Shown here in pieces: positions 34,240 through 44,200 of a stretch of 64,000 nucleotides of DNA. Position 1 is the first letter of the stretch. Each line of letters begins with the position of its first letter. The stretch lies in contig JAFWNM010000013.1 of NCBI GenBank assembly GCA_017510335.1, positions 270,633-334,632 on the forward strand, given 5' to 3'. Below the pieces are notes generated by a model that saw only the letters and a list, made by a program, of their open reading frames with translations, ran no database searches and was not told where the DNA came from. The translations under genes were made by a program, and so were the position numbers. Source of the stretch: Paracoccaceae bacterium. GTDB taxonomy: Bacteria; Pseudomonadota; Alphaproteobacteria; Rhodobacterales; Rhodobacteraceae.

Positions 34240-35583
34240 TCACATATGCGCCGCGTAAATCTGCGCCAGCCGGTCAATGGCTGCCTCTGGTGTCAGTTCC
34301 TCGGACTCGCCAGTGCGGCGGCTGGTCAGTTCGACCACGCCCTTGGCCAGCCCGCGCGGCCCGACTGTCAGCCGCCATGGCAGGCCAATCAGGTCCATTG
34401 TGGCAAATTTCGCGCCTGCGCGTTCGGCGCGGTCATCATAAAGCGGCTCCAACCCGCGCGCCACAAGCGCGTTATACAGCGCCTCACAGGCCGTATCTGC
34501 ATCCGCATCGCCTTGCTTCAGGTTCACGATGGCGGCGTGGAACGGCGTAACCCCTTCGGGCCAGATGATGCCGCGTTCGTCATGGTTGGCCTCGATAATG
34601 GCGCCCAGCAGGCGGGACACGCCTATGCCATGGCTGCCCATATGCACAGGCGTGCGCGCACCATCGGGGCCAACGACCGTCGCGCCCATGGCGTCGGAAT
34701 ATTTGGTGCCGAAATAGAAGATCTGCCCGACTTCGATGCCGCGCGCGGTCCGGCGGCGCGCTTCGGGCACCTGGTCGTTAAACACGCCTTCATCATGGGT
34801 TTCATCGGTGCGCGCATAGCGGCTGGTGAATTCTTCCAGCACGGCCTGACATTCCGGCACAGAGTCATAATCCACCACGCGATCCCCGAACTTCAGATCG
34901 GTGATTTCGCTGTCATAAAACACTTCCGACTCGCCGGTTTCAGCCAGAACAAGGAATTCATGCGTGTAATCGCCGCCAATCGGCCCGCCATCGGCGCGCA
35001 TCGGGATGGCTTGCAGGCCCATGCGTTCATAACTGCGCAGATAGCTGACCAGATGACGGTTATAGGCGTGCAGCGCCGCGTCCTTGTCCAGATCGAAATT
35101 ATAGCCGTCTTTCATCAGGAACTCGCGCCCACGCATCACACCGAAACGCGGGCGGATTTCGTCGCGGAACTTCCACTGGATATGATACAGCGTCAGTGGC
35201 AGGTCCTTGTAGCTGTTCACATGGGCGCGGAAAATATCGGTGATCAGTTCCTCATTGGTCGGGCCATACAGCATGTCGCGCCCGTGGCGGTCCTTGATGC
35301 GCAGCATTTCCTCGCCGTAATCATCATAACGCCCGCTCTCGCGCCACAGATCCGCCGATTGCAGCGTCGGCATCAGCATGGGAATATGGCCCGCGCGCAT
35401 TTGTTCTTCATGCACGATCTGCTCAATCCGGCGCAGCACCTTGAAGCCCAGGGGCAACCACGAATAAATGCCTGCCGCTGCCTGCTTGATCATGCCCGCG
35501 CGCAACATCAGACGGTGGCTGACGATCTGCGCCTCGGAGGGGGTTTCTTTCAGGACAGGCAGGAAATAGCGGCTCAGGCGCAT
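34240..35583 (-). CDS. proS: Prolyl-tRNA synthetase (short alphaproteobacterial type)
   Basis: A 447-aa class II synthetase. The ATG at 35583 gives [34 protein letters not shown], the conserved N-terminus; the frame is open upstream but lacks similarity. Motif 2 ([25 protein letters not shown]) and motif 3 ([17 protein letters not shown]) are present. It is about 120 residues shorter than E. coli ProS because the editing insertion domain is absent, as in other alphaproteobacteria, where a separate ProX-type editing protein is common. Confidence 0.96.
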   Translation of the reverse strand: MRLSRYFLPVLKETPSEAQIVSHRLMLRAGMIKQAAAGIYSWLPLGFKVLRRIEQIVHEEQMRAGHIPMLMPTLQSADLWRESGRYDDYGEEMLRIKDRHGRDMLYGPTNEELITDIFRAHVNSYKDLPLTLYHIQWKFRDEIRPRFGVMRGREFLMKDGYNFDLDKDAALHAYNRHLVSYLRSYERMGLQAIPMRADGGPIGGDYTHEFLVLAETGESEVFYDSEITDLKFGDRVVDYDSVPECQAVLEEFTSRYARTDETHDEGVFNDQVPEARRRTARGIEVGQIFYFGTKYSDAMGATVVGPDGARTPVHMGSHGIGVSRLLGAIIEANHDERGIIWPEGVTPFHAAIVNLKQGDADADTACEALYNALVARGLEPLYDDRAERAGAKFATMDLIGLPWRLTVGPRGLAKGVVELTSRRTGESEELTPEAAIDRLAQIYAAHM

Positions 35584-35798
35584 CGGGGGCCTCACTCGGG
35601 GTTGGGTTTTCCAGACGGGTTTAGGCGAGACTGCGCGCGGGGGCAAGGTGGCGTTGGAACCTGCGCGATGCCATGGCGGCAAATATTGCTGGTATTTGCG
35701 CAACGGCGCAGGGGCGCGCACAGCCTCGTGACTTGATTTGTGCATCCCTTTTGCGCCATATCCGTTTCAAATATTGAATATGTCCAAAGAGGCCTGAA

Positions 35799-36401
35799 AT
35801 GACGAAATCCCCCCTGACCCGCCGCAGCGTTTTGTCAACAGCAGGCGCATTTGCGCTTGGCACTTTGGCAATGCCATCTGTCCTGCGCGCCCAGACCCAA
35901 GCGGATTTTGAGGCGGAATCAAATGTCCGCACCGCCAGCCGCAATGTCATGGGCTTTCGCAACCATCATTGGCGCGACCATTTCCAGAACCTGCGCAACG
36001 GTGCAATCCTGTGTGACACCTATTCGCGGGCGTTGCATTACTGGTCGGAAGATGAAAGCATCTATCTGGCCCATCCCTGTTCCGTCCCCATGACCGAGGA
36101 TTTCACCCGCCGCGGCTATACCGAAGTGACGCTGAAGCGGTTTGAACCGACATGGATTCCCACCCCCAACATGCGCGAACGCGACCCTTCGCTGCCTGCG
36201 CGCGTCGAAGGGGACGATCCGACCAACCCGCTGGGCACGCGTGCCATGAACCTGAGCTGGCAGTATTACCGCATCCACGGCATAGACAACCCCGCAAAGA
36301 TCGGGCGCCGCGCGTCGAACGGGTGTTTTGGCATGCTCAACCCGCATGTCGAGAACCTGTTTGAACTGGTCAAGATCGGCACACAGGTCCGCGTGATCTG
36401 A
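35799..36401 (+). CDS. L,D-transpeptidase (YkuD fold), Tat-exported
   Basis: A 200-aa periplasmic enzyme that likely makes 3-3 cross-links or attaches proteins to peptidoglycan. The N-terminus (PLTRRSVLSTAGAFALGTLA) is a twin-arginine signal. The catalytic motif is H160 in YYRIHGID and ASNGCFGM with S173 and C176; the residue before Gly is Asn instead of the more common His. Start at the ATG at 35799. It is divergent from proS and followed by a strong terminator. Confidence 0.9.
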   Translation: MTKSPLTRRSVLSTAGAFALGTLAMPSVLRAQTQADFEAESNVRTASRNVMGFRNHHWRDHFQNLRNGAILCDTYSRALHYWSEDESIYLAHPCSVPMTEDFTRRGYTEVTLKRFEPTWIPTPNMRERDPSLPARVEGDDPTNPLGTRAMNLSWQYYRIHGIDNPAKIGRRASNGCFGMLNPHVENLFELVKIGTQVRVI

Positions 36402-36423
36402 TCTGGCCTTGGGGCCACAACGC

Positions 36424-36450
36424 AAAAGCCCGCCAAACTGGCGGGCTTTT
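36424..36450 (+). terminator. Terminator of the L,D-transpeptidase gene
   Basis: AAAAGCCCGCCA-AAC-TGGCGGGCTTTT is a perfect 12-bp stem with a 3-nt loop followed by further T residues, 23 bp after the stop codon. Confidence 0.93.
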
Positions 36451-36763
36451 TGTTTTGCATAAGGATACGGGATCAGACTGATTTCATGACGCCACAAGGT
36501 TAAACACTGCTGGCCTTTTTCGGACATTCGCACTTGGATGAAGCCCGCGCTCTCAGCGGGCCGGGGTCTGCAAATCCGGCGCTTTGTCCAAGCGGCATAG
36601 TCCTGAGATCAAAGGCTTGGCACCGCTTCAGGTTATCGACAGGCCGCGGGACGGCCCGCCGATGGCGTGGGCCACCTGCGGCCTTGATTCCGCACTGGGC
36701 CATTTCCGCCACCGCCGCCCCCGTCAGCCCAGACCCTGCCAGCGCTTGCGGCGCGCTACAGTC
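36451..36763. other. Noncoding gap carrying intergenic repeat copy 2
   Basis: This 313-bp gap lies between the transpeptidase terminator and the trpS stop. The stretch 36640-36686 matches 29428-29474 at 44 of 47 bases. A hairpin GCCCGC-N7-GCGGGC (36543-36561) precedes it, as a different hairpin precedes copy 1. I see no gene; frames here are short and lack ribosome-binding sites. Confidence 0.65.
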
Positions 36764-37801
36764 CTAGCGCCCCCGCGACCGGATCAGCCCCACAATCTCG
36801 CGGGTCTGGTCCAGAATGGGTTCCGCAATCGCATGCGCACGATCTGCCCCATTGCCCAGAATGCGGTCAATCTCGGCCACGTCCTGCATCAGACGCGCCA
36901 TTTCGGCATTGATGGGCGACAGCTTCGCCACGGCCAGATCGGCCAATGCGGGTTTGAACACACCGAACCCCTGCCCGCCAAATTGCGCCAGAACCTGCGC
37001 AGGCGCGATATCGTCAAGGGCTGCGTAGATATTCACCAGATTGCGCGCCTCTGCCCGCCCGTCCAGCCCGTCCAGCGTCTCTGGCAGCGGTTCGGGGTCG
37101 GTGCGCGCCTTGCGGAATTTCGCGGCAATCGCATCCGCATCATCGGTCAGGTTGATGCGCGACTGGTCGGACGGGTCGGATTTCGACATTTTCTTCGTGC
37201 CATCGCGCAAGGACATGACACGCGTTGCCGCCCCTTCGATCACGGGTTCGACAATGGGAAAGAAATCAACCCCGTAATCATGGTTGAACTTGATGGCGAT
37301 GTCGCGCGTCAGTTCCAGATGCTGTTTCTGATCTTCGCCCACAGGAACATGGGTGGCATGATAAGCCATGATATCAGCCGCCATCAGACTGGGATAGGCG
37401 AACAGCCCCACGCTGGCTTCTTCGGCGTGCTTGCCGGCCTTGTCCTTGAACTGGGTCATCCGCCGCAACCAGCCCATGCGCGCGACACAGTTGAAAATCC
37501 AGGCCAGTTCGGCATGCGCGGGCACCTGGCTTTGGTTAAACAGAACCGAACGCGCCGGGTCAATTCCGGACGCAATGAACCCCGCAGCCAGTTCGCGCGT
37601 GGCGTGGCGCAGCTTTTCAGGGTCTTGCCAGACCGTCATCGCATGCAGATCGACAATGCAATACACAGTTTGCGTGCCTTCATTCTGGGCCACGGCAAAG
37701 CGTTTGAGCGCGCCAAGATAATTGCCCAGCGTCAACCCGCCCGATGGCTGGATCCCGGAAAATACCCGCTTGGGAAAAACTTTGGCCGGGGCGTCGGACA
37801 T
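36764..37801 (-). CDS. trpS: Tryptophanyl-tRNA synthetase
   Basis: A 345-aa class I synthetase. The ATG at 37801 gives [32 protein letters not shown], in which the HIGH-equivalent motif is GGLTLGN; the KMSKS motif reads [25 protein letters not shown] is a further TrpRS signature. The open frame extends upstream without similarity and was not used. It is divergent from the rhomboid-like gene and separated by 77 bp. Confidence 0.96.
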   Translation of the reverse strand: MSDAPAKVFPKRVFSGIQPSGGLTLGNYLGALKRFAVAQNEGTQTVYCIVDLHAMTVWQDPEKLRHATRELAAGFIASGIDPARSVLFNQSQVPAHAELAWIFNCVARMGWLRRMTQFKDKAGKHAEEASVGLFAYPSLMAADIMAYHATHVPVGEDQKQHLELTRDIAIKFNHDYGVDFFPIVEPVIEGAATRVMSLRDGTKKMSKSDPSDQSRINLTDDADAIAAKFRKARTDPEPLPETLDGLDGRAEARNLVNIYAALDDIAPAQVLAQFGGQGFGVFKPALADLAVAKLSPINAEMARLMQDVAEIDRILGNGADRAHAIAEPILDQTREIVGLIRSRGR

Positions 37802-37878
37802 GTGATGGCTCCATGCTGGAAAAGTGGATGCGCTTGGATTAGCCTTCGGCTTCGTGAAGGTCAACCAAGGCACGCATA

Positions 37879-38550
37879 ATGGATACGGCCCCTGCCCCCA
37901 CATCAGCCATCGCACCACTGCCCTGGGCAGTCTGGTTGCTGGTTCTGGCGATCAGCGCGGTGGAACTGGTGCTGTGGGCGGGCGCGCATGGTCTGGTCAA
38001 CGCGGCAGGCGCGGCGGGATGGCGCGCGCAGGCCCTTGCATGGGCAGGCGTAAACCCCGCGTTACAAGGCTGGATGGTCGATAGCGGGCAGGCCCCCGCG
38101 CGCCATGTGTTGCGCTATCTGGTGTTCGGGTTCGTGCATATGGGGCCGGTTCAGGCGCTTCTGGTGGTCGCAATCACTGCGGCCTTGGGGAAATATTGCG
38201 CCGAACGGCTGGGCTCGGCGCGGGTTTTGCTGGTGCTGGCCGTTGCTCAGGCCACAGGCGGCGTGGCTTTTGGGGGGGTGGGGGATGCGGGCGCATGGCT
38301 GATCGGCGGGTATCCGATTATCTTCGCGCTGGCGGGCATATACGCCGCGCTGGTGCGCGACACCGCCCCCGACCGGCGGGCGCTTGTGGTGGCGCTGGCA
38401 CTGCCCGTCGTCCTGGTGGTGGCCCGGCTGGCGCTGGCCGCCATCATGGGGGGTATGGACTGGATTGCCGATGTGGTGGCCTGCGCAACTGCCTTCGTGT
38501 TGGTGCCTGTCGTGCGACAGGGTTTACTGGTCCGGTTGCGCAGGCGCTGA
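37879..38550 (+). CDS. Rhomboid-like membrane protein, probably inactive
   Basis: A 223-aa inner-membrane protein with about six hydrophobic spans. The layout resembles bacterial rhomboids ([33 protein letters not shown]), but the GxSG serine motif is replaced by [11 protein letters not shown] and no histidine occurs in the last span ([13 protein letters not shown]). The protein is therefore unlikely to be a protease. Its 3' end overlaps the convergent murJ gene by 27 bp. Rhomboid origin is moderately sure. Confidence 0.7.
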   Translation: MDTAPAPTSAIAPLPWAVWLLVLAISAVELVLWAGAHGLVNAAGAAGWRAQALAWAGVNPALQGWMVDSGQAPARHVLRYLVFGFVHMGPVQALLVVAITAALGKYCAERLGSARVLLVLAVAQATGGVAFGGVGDAGAWLIGGYPIIFALAGIYAALVRDTAPDRRALVVALALPVVLVVARLALAAIMGGMDWIADVVACATAFVLVPVVRQGLLVRLRRR

Positions 38551-40086
38551 ACGGCGCAACGCGCCACGCAGGTCCGACAGGTTGAACGCGCCAGTCACAT
38601 GACCAACCGCGAAATAGGCGCCGGCGCCGCCCGCAACCATGGCCAGAAGCGCCACATAGCGCAGCCCCGATTGCACCAGAAACGGCGACAATACCAGATG
38701 CAACCCGTGCAGCACCCCGCCCATGATCACCGATGCAAGCACGATGCGCCACATCCGCGCCTTCATCTGCGCATCCAACTGCGCGGCGCGTCCCATGCTG
38801 CGCGAGCCGCGCCACAGCTGCCACACCATGACCCAGGCCGCAACACTTGTTGCCAGCGCTGCGGCAACGAACCCCATGAAAGGCATCAACCCGATGGCCA
38901 CAAGCGCATTCACGCCCATGGACACCAGCGCATAGCGAAAGGGACGTTTTGTGTCATGGCGCGCATAATACAGCGGCTGCAGCACCTTTTGCAGCACAAA
39001 GGCAGGAAGGCCCAGCGCATAGACCCCCAATGCCAGCGCCGTGGCATCCGTATCTGCAGCCGTCCAGGCACCGCGCCCGAACAGCACTGACACAATCGGC
39101 GCGGCAATCACCATCAGCGCAACCGCAGAAGGCAGCGTCAGAAACAACGAAAATTCCAGGCCCCGGTTGAAACTGTGCTGGCCCGCCCCTTCATCGCCGG
39201 CGCGCAACCGGCGTGACAGTTCGGGCAACAAAACCACCCCTACCGCAATGCCCACAACCCCCAGCGGCAACTGATACAGCCTGTCGGCCATGAACAGCCA
39301 TGTCACCGCGTTTTCGGTGAAACTGGCCACCTGACGCCCCACAATCAGGTTTATCTGCACCACGCCACCGGCCAGAACCGCAGGGGCCGCGATAATGGCC
39401 AGGCGTTTCAGTTCCGGTGTCAGGCGCGGGCGACGGAACCGCATGGCAAACCCTGCGCGCCGCACCGCAACCCACAACAACGCAAGCTGCACCACCCCCG
39501 CAACCGGCACTGACCATGACAGCGTCAGGCCCATATTCCACCCTGCCCGGTCCGCCAGCAGCAGCGCCAGAACGAAAACAACGTTCAGCAAAACAGGCGC
39601 GGCCGCAGCCGCTGTAAAGCGGCCAACCGCGTTCAGCATCCCCGACAACAAGGCCGTCAGCGAGATGAAGAAAATATAGGGAAACGCGATCCGCCCGAAC
39701 AGCACGGCCATATCGAACCGTTCATCCTGTGCAAACCCCGCCACCATGCCCCAAATCAAGAAGGGCATCACAATCACCGCAAGGGTCGAAAACACCAGCA
39801 ACACTGCCGCCATGCCCCAAAACGCGTCCCGCGCGAAGCTTTCGGCGTCTTCGCGGGCTTCGTGCTTCTTGGCGAAAATCGGCACGAAGGCGAAATTGAA
39901 CGCGCCTTCGGCAAAAAACCGGCGGAACATGTTTGGCAAGGAAAAGGCCGCGAAAAACGCATCTGTGACCGGCCCGGCCCCCAGATAGGCCGCAATCATC
40001 ACATCGCGCACGAACCCGAACACGCGGCTTAGCAATGTCCAAAGCCCCACCGTCAGGAACCCCGCCACCAGACGGCTGCGCGCCAT
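38524..40086 (-). CDS. murJ: Lipid II flippase MurJ
   Basis: A 520-aa inner-membrane protein of the MOP superfamily with about 14 spans that flips lipid II for cell-wall synthesis. The N-terminus GLWTLLSRVFGFVRDVMIAAYLGAGPVTDAFFAAFSLPNMFRRFFAEGAFNFAFVPIFA is diagnostic of MurJ/MviN, and the conserved Arg residues in SRVFGFVRD and NMFRRFFAEGA are present. It starts on the stop of glnD (1-bp overlap), the same glnD-murJ pairing found widely in alphaproteobacteria. Confidence 0.96.
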   Translation of the reverse strand: MARSRLVAGFLTVGLWTLLSRVFGFVRDVMIAAYLGAGPVTDAFFAAFSLPNMFRRFFAEGAFNFAFVPIFAKKHEAREDAESFARDAFWGMAAVLLVFSTLAVIVMPFLIWGMVAGFAQDERFDMAVLFGRIAFPYIFFISLTALLSGMLNAVGRFTAAAAAPVLLNVVFVLALLLADRAGWNMGLTLSWSVPVAGVVQLALLWVAVRRAGFAMRFRRPRLTPELKRLAIIAAPAVLAGGVVQINLIVGRQVASFTENAVTWLFMADRLYQLPLGVVGIAVGVVLLPELSRRLRAGDEGAGQHSFNRGLEFSLFLTLPSAVALMVIAAPIVSVLFGRGAWTAADTDATALALGVYALGLPAFVLQKVLQPLYYARHDTKRPFRYALVSMGVNALVAIGLMPFMGFVAAALATSVAAWVMVWQLWRGSRSMGRAAQLDAQMKARMWRIVLASVIMGGVLHGLHLVLSPFLVQSGLRYVALLAMVAGGAGAYFAVGHVTGAFNLSDLRGALRRSAPAQPDQ

Positions 40087-42881
40087 CAGCCCGCCGCCCG
40101 TTCCGCACCTGCCGCAATCGCGGCGCGCAGCTTGCGTTCCAGCGCTTCCTGACGGGATTTGGTGTGCAGTTTCAACCCGAACATATCCTTGACATAGAAC
40201 GTATCGACCACCTGCACCCCGAAGGTTGCGATTACGGCGCTGGCAATGGTGATATTGGCATCCGCAAGGGTGCGCGTCAGGTCATGCAGCAGGCCGGGGC
40301 GGTCGCGTGTGTCCACTTCGATGATGGTGTAGATTTCCGACCCTTCATTATCAAAGCTGATATGCGTGGGCACGCGGAACGCGCGGTCGCGCTTCTTGAC
40401 CTTGTCGCGCCCTGCCAGTTCGCGCGCGGCAACCACTTCGCCAGCGAAGGTGCGTTCGATCATCTTGCGCAGGCGCGGCAGGCGGTCCGCCTCGTAGGGG
40501 TGTCCTTCGGCATCCTGTATCCAGAACGCCGCCGTGGCATAACCGTCTTTGGTTGTATAGGTGCGCGCGTCCACAATATTGGCCCCCACCAGCGCCAATG
40601 CCCCCGCAAAACGCGAGAAAATACCGGGATGGTCGGACAGCACGAAACACGCGCGCGTGGCGTCGCGTTCAGGTTCGGGGTGCAGGTCAATGCTGATGGC
40701 GTCGGGCTTGATGTCGCGCAGCATATGCGCAAACACCACATGCGTGGGCGTTGGCAACCCCTGCCAATAGGGGTCGTAATGGCGGCCCACCTCATGGCGC
40801 AATTCCGCGCGCGGCCAATCCTCCAGCGCGCTGCGCAAGGCGCGCTTGGCCTCGTCTGAACGGTTCTCGCGGTTCAGTTCTTCCAGACCGTTTTCCAGCG
40901 CATTCGCAGTTTCGCGGTACAGCTGGCGCAGCAACATCGCCTTCCAGTTATTCCATGTTCCCGGCCCCACCCCGCGAATGTCACACACTGTCAGCACAGT
41001 CAGCAGGTCCAGCCGTTCACGGGTTTTGACCAGTTTGGCGAAATCGCGCACAGTGCGCGGGTCCGAAATGTCACGTTTTTGCGCAGTATCGGCCATCAGC
41101 AGATGATAGCGCACCAGCCATTCCACAGTTTCGCATTCAAGCTTTTTCAAGCCAAGGCGCGGGGCGACCTTGCGCGCAAGCTGCGCGCCCAGAACCGAAT
41201 GGTCCTCTGGTCGGCCCTTGCCTATATCATGCAGCAGCAAGGCCACATAAATGACCTTGCGATTCACCCCTTCCTTCAAAATCCGAGAGGCGACGGGCAG
41301 TTCCTCGATCAATTCGCCGCGTTCGATCTGCGCAAGCGTGCTGATCACCTGAATGGTGTGTTCGTCCACAGTATAATGATGATACACATTGAATTGCATC
41401 ATCGCCACGATGGCCTCAAACTCTGGCAGGAAGGCACCCAGAACGCCCAGCTCGTTCATGCGCCGCAAGGCGCGTTCGGGGTTGCCGTGGTTCAGCATCA
41501 GGCGCATGAAAATCTTCTGCGCCTCCGGGCTTTCGCGGGTGTCTGTGCCAATCAGGTGCAGGTTGGCGGCCAGCAACCGCATGGCGTTGGGGTGCAGCAG
41601 ATGGCCGGTAACCAGCGCTTCTTCAAAAATGCGCAGCAGGTTCAGCGGATCGGCCAGAAAATCCTTCGGGTTTTCCACATCCAGACGGTTTTGCACCACG
41701 CGCAGACCAAAGCGCATTTTCTTGCGGCGGTTCAGGAAATTGCGCAACATGGGTTCGCGCTTGACATGGCGCGCTTCCAGTTCGGTCAGGAAAATGCGCG
41801 TCAACTCTCCCACGCGGGTGGCATGGCGGAAGTAATCCTGCATGAAATGCTCAACCCCGCGCCGCCCGCCATGGTCCTGATAGCCCATAAGTTCGGCCAC
41901 CCCCACTTGCAGATCGAAGGTCAGTTGTTCCACTGCGCGCCCCGACAGGTGGTGCATATGACACCGGACCGCCCAAAGAAAGGTTTCCGCCCCGCGAAAC
42001 GAATCGTATTCTTCCGGCCGGAAAAACCCCAGCGCGACAAGTTCCTGCGCCTGGTCCACTTCGTGAATGTATTTCGCAATCCAATACAGGGTTTGCAGGT
42101 CGCGCAAGCCCCCCTTGCCTTCCTTGACATTGGGTTCCAGCATATAGCGCATATTGCCGATCTTGGCGTGACGGTCCGCGCGTTCGGCAAGCTTCGCTTC
42201 AACAAATTCCGCATGGGTGCGCGCGAACAGTTCCGTCCACAGCCTTGTGCGCAAAACCTGCGCAAGGGTTGCGTTGCCAAACAGAAAACGGTGTTCAAGA
42301 AGGGCTGTGCGGATAGTCACATCCTCCTTGCCCAGCCGCAGGCATTCATCCACAGTGCGGCTGGCATGGCCGACCTTCAGCCGCAAATCCCACAAAATAT
42401 ACAGCGTCGATTCAATGACCTGTTCAACCCAGCCAGTCACTTTCCAGGGCACCAGAAACAGCAGGTCAATATCGGAATGCGGGGCCATTTCCGCGCGACC
42501 ATACCCGCCCACAGCCAGAACGGCGATCCTTTCGCCCTCGGACGGGTTGGCATTGGGGTGCACCTGTTCCTGAACCAGTCGCAAAACCAGCGTCAGGATC
42601 TGGTCGGTCAGCCAGGAATTCACCGACACGAAATCGCGCGCATCCCGCGGATGATGCTTGAACATCTGCTGAAGTTGCGCGGCGCTGTCGCGCAGCGCAG
42701 GGCGTATTTGTGCAACAATGCTGGACCGGCGCGCACGCGGATCGGACCCGTCCACCTGCGCGAGCGCGGCATCAATGCGCGCGCCCAACGCTTCGGTGTC
42801 CAGGATCTGCGCAGTTGGAAACTTGCGCAAAGCGTCCTCGCTGGGCAGCGACGCAAAAGCGGTCCGGTCTGTCACCTGCAA
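40086..42881 (-). CDS. glnD: Bifunctional uridylyltransferase/uridylyl-removing enzyme GlnD
   Basis: A 931-aa nitrogen sensor that uridylylates PII when glutamine is low and reverses this when it is high. The nucleotidyltransferase domain has GGYGR (125-129) and the catalytic DID (137-139). An HD hydrolase domain with LLHDIGKGRPEDHS follows, then two C-terminal ACT domains that sense glutamine (RPGLLHDLTRTLADANI in the second). All domains are complete. Overlaps murJ by 1 bp; about 23 bp separate it from the upstream lipoprotein gene's stop. Confidence 0.97.
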   Translation of the reverse strand: MQVTDRTAFASLPSEDALRKFPTAQILDTEALGARIDAALAQVDGSDPRARRSSIVAQIRPALRDSAAQLQQMFKHHPRDARDFVSVNSWLTDQILTLVLRLVQEQVHPNANPSEGERIAVLAVGGYGRAEMAPHSDIDLLFLVPWKVTGWVEQVIESTLYILWDLRLKVGHASRTVDECLRLGKEDVTIRTALLEHRFLFGNATLAQVLRTRLWTELFARTHAEFVEAKLAERADRHAKIGNMRYMLEPNVKEGKGGLRDLQTLYWIAKYIHEVDQAQELVALGFFRPEEYDSFRGAETFLWAVRCHMHHLSGRAVEQLTFDLQVGVAELMGYQDHGGRRGVEHFMQDYFRHATRVGELTRIFLTELEARHVKREPMLRNFLNRRKKMRFGLRVVQNRLDVENPKDFLADPLNLLRIFEEALVTGHLLHPNAMRLLAANLHLIGTDTRESPEAQKIFMRLMLNHGNPERALRRMNELGVLGAFLPEFEAIVAMMQFNVYHHYTVDEHTIQVISTLAQIERGELIEELPVASRILKEGVNRKVIYVALLLHDIGKGRPEDHSVLGAQLARKVAPRLGLKKLECETVEWLVRYHLLMADTAQKRDISDPRTVRDFAKLVKTRERLDLLTVLTVCDIRGVGPGTWNNWKAMLLRQLYRETANALENGLEELNRENRSDEAKRALRSALEDWPRAELRHEVGRHYDPYWQGLPTPTHVVFAHMLRDIKPDAISIDLHPEPERDATRACFVLSDHPGIFSRFAGALALVGANIVDARTYTTKDGYATAAFWIQDAEGHPYEADRLPRLRKMIERTFAGEVVAARELAGRDKVKKRDRAFRVPTHISFDNEGSEIYTIIEVDTRDRPGLLHDLTRTLADANITIASAVIATFGVQVVDTFYVKDMFGLKLHTKSRQEALERKLRAAIAAGAERAAG

Positions 42882-42904
42882 CCCCTTGCTGGTGTATGCG
42901 TTGC

Positions 42905-44092
42905 TCAGAACCCACCCCCGCCAAAGCTGCGCGGTGCCGGGCTGATGATGACAGTGTCCCCATCGCGCACTTCCGCAATGGCAAGGCCGCGCTCATTCAT
43001 ACCATCCGACCGCAGGCGGAACACACCGCTGACCCCGACAAATCCCTGACCTTGCGTCAGCCGGGCCGCGCTTAGCGCGTCAGTGCCGCCTTGGCGCAAC
43101 AATGCGCCAACAGCGGCGATACCGTCATAGCCAAGGCTGGCCACCGGATGGGGCGCAGCGCCATAAGCGGCGGCATAACGCGCCTCAAACCGGCTGCTCA
43201 ATGCCGGGTCGGGCAGTGTGAACCAGCCCCCCTGAATGCCGCGCAACTGCAGCGTAGCGGGCGGAATGTCCCAGCGGGTCAGGCCCATATACTGGAAATT
43301 CTCGCGCGATAGGCCGTTTTGCGGCAGCAATTCCGCCAGAATGGGCAAGGCCCCTTCGGAACCTGCCGTCATCAACACAGTCTGCGCCCCCGAGGACCGC
43401 GCCGCAGACGCAATACGCGGCAGCGCATCGACCACCCCTTGTTGCGAAAACGCATAGGACTGGGTTGCCACAAGGCTGGCGCCACTGCGCGCAGCCGCTG
43501 CGCGCACCGCTGCCTCTGCCACCTGACCGGACTGGTTCTGTTCCGAAATCAGCATGACACGGCCCTTGCCCTGCGCAGCCGCATAGGACATCAGCCGTGT
43601 TGCAGTGTTTTCGAAGGTCGGGCCAAGCAGGAACACATTTTGCCCTGCCGCCGCGGGGTTGTTGGAAAAGCTAAGCACATTCACGCCCGACCCGGCCACA
43701 GCGCGCCCGACAGCAGTTGCCGAATCAGCAAAAAGCGGGCCGATGATGATACCTGCACCATCATTGACCGCCTGCGTGGCCACCTGTGCGGCGCGATCCG
43801 CATTCCCGCCCGTCTGATAGACGCGCAATTCGATCTGCGCCCCCTGAAGATCGGCCACAGCAAGACGCGCGGCGTTTTCAAGACTTTGTGCAAGGACCTG
43901 ACGCCCCTCGTCATTTGTGCCGCCCGGCACCAGCAGCGCAACCGTGACGGGGCGGCGCGAATCCACGCTTGGCCCGCCTGCAAGCGGGCCAGCCGGCATG
44001 TCACAGGCCACCAGCAACATCGCGGCCGCAGCCGCAAGAAAGCCGCGCCTTGGGCCAGACCAGCCATAATTCCCCGAAAGAAGGTTTCGCAT
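42905..44092 (-). CDS. LpoA-like penicillin-binding protein activator lipoprotein
   Basis: A 395-aa lipoprotein. The ATG at 44092 (MRNLLSGNYG) leads into a signal segment with lipobox LVAC, followed by a Pro/Gly linker. The rest is a periplasmic-binding-protein fold of the Leu/Ile/Val type (VTVALLVPGG, IIIGPLFADSATAVGRAV, YDGIAAVGALLRQGG), as in the C-terminal domain of LpoA, which activates PBP1A. Divergent from rsmI-yraN, an arrangement also seen around lpoA in gammaproteobacteria, which supports the call. Confidence 0.85.
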   Translation of the reverse strand: MRNLLSGNYGWSGPRRGFLAAAAAMLLVACDMPAGPLAGGPSVDSRRPVTVALLVPGGTNDEGRQVLAQSLENAARLAVADLQGAQIELRVYQTGGNADRAAQVATQAVNDGAGIIIGPLFADSATAVGRAVAGSGVNVLSFSNNPAAAGQNVFLLGPTFENTATRLMSYAAAQGKGRVMLISEQNQSGQVAEAAVRAAAARSGASLVATQSYAFSQQGVVDALPRIASAARSSGAQTVLMTAGSEGALPILAELLPQNGLSRENFQYMGLTRWDIPPATLQLRGIQGGWFTLPDPALSSRFEARYAAAYGAAPHPVASLGYDGIAAVGALLRQGGTDALSAARLTQGQGFVGVSGVFRLRSDGMNERGLAIAEVRDGDTVIISPAPRSFGGGGF

Positions 44093-44200
44093 CAAAGACC
44101 ACTCCCCGCTTGCATCGACTTTGCTTGCGCCACACACTAAGCAAGTGCAACCATGAAGTAAACGACCCCGCTGCACACAGCCCGGTTATGCCGCCCAAGG

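Noticed and set aside
36451-36763. Insertion-sequence remnant around the intergenic repeat
   Set aside because: No transposase fragments, terminal inverted repeats or target duplications are visible; treated as an intergenic repeat.
41079-43049. Long open frame opposite to glnD
   Set aside because: Antisense shadow; its translation is rich in His, Gln and Arg without domain structure, as expected from the complement of a GC-rich gene.
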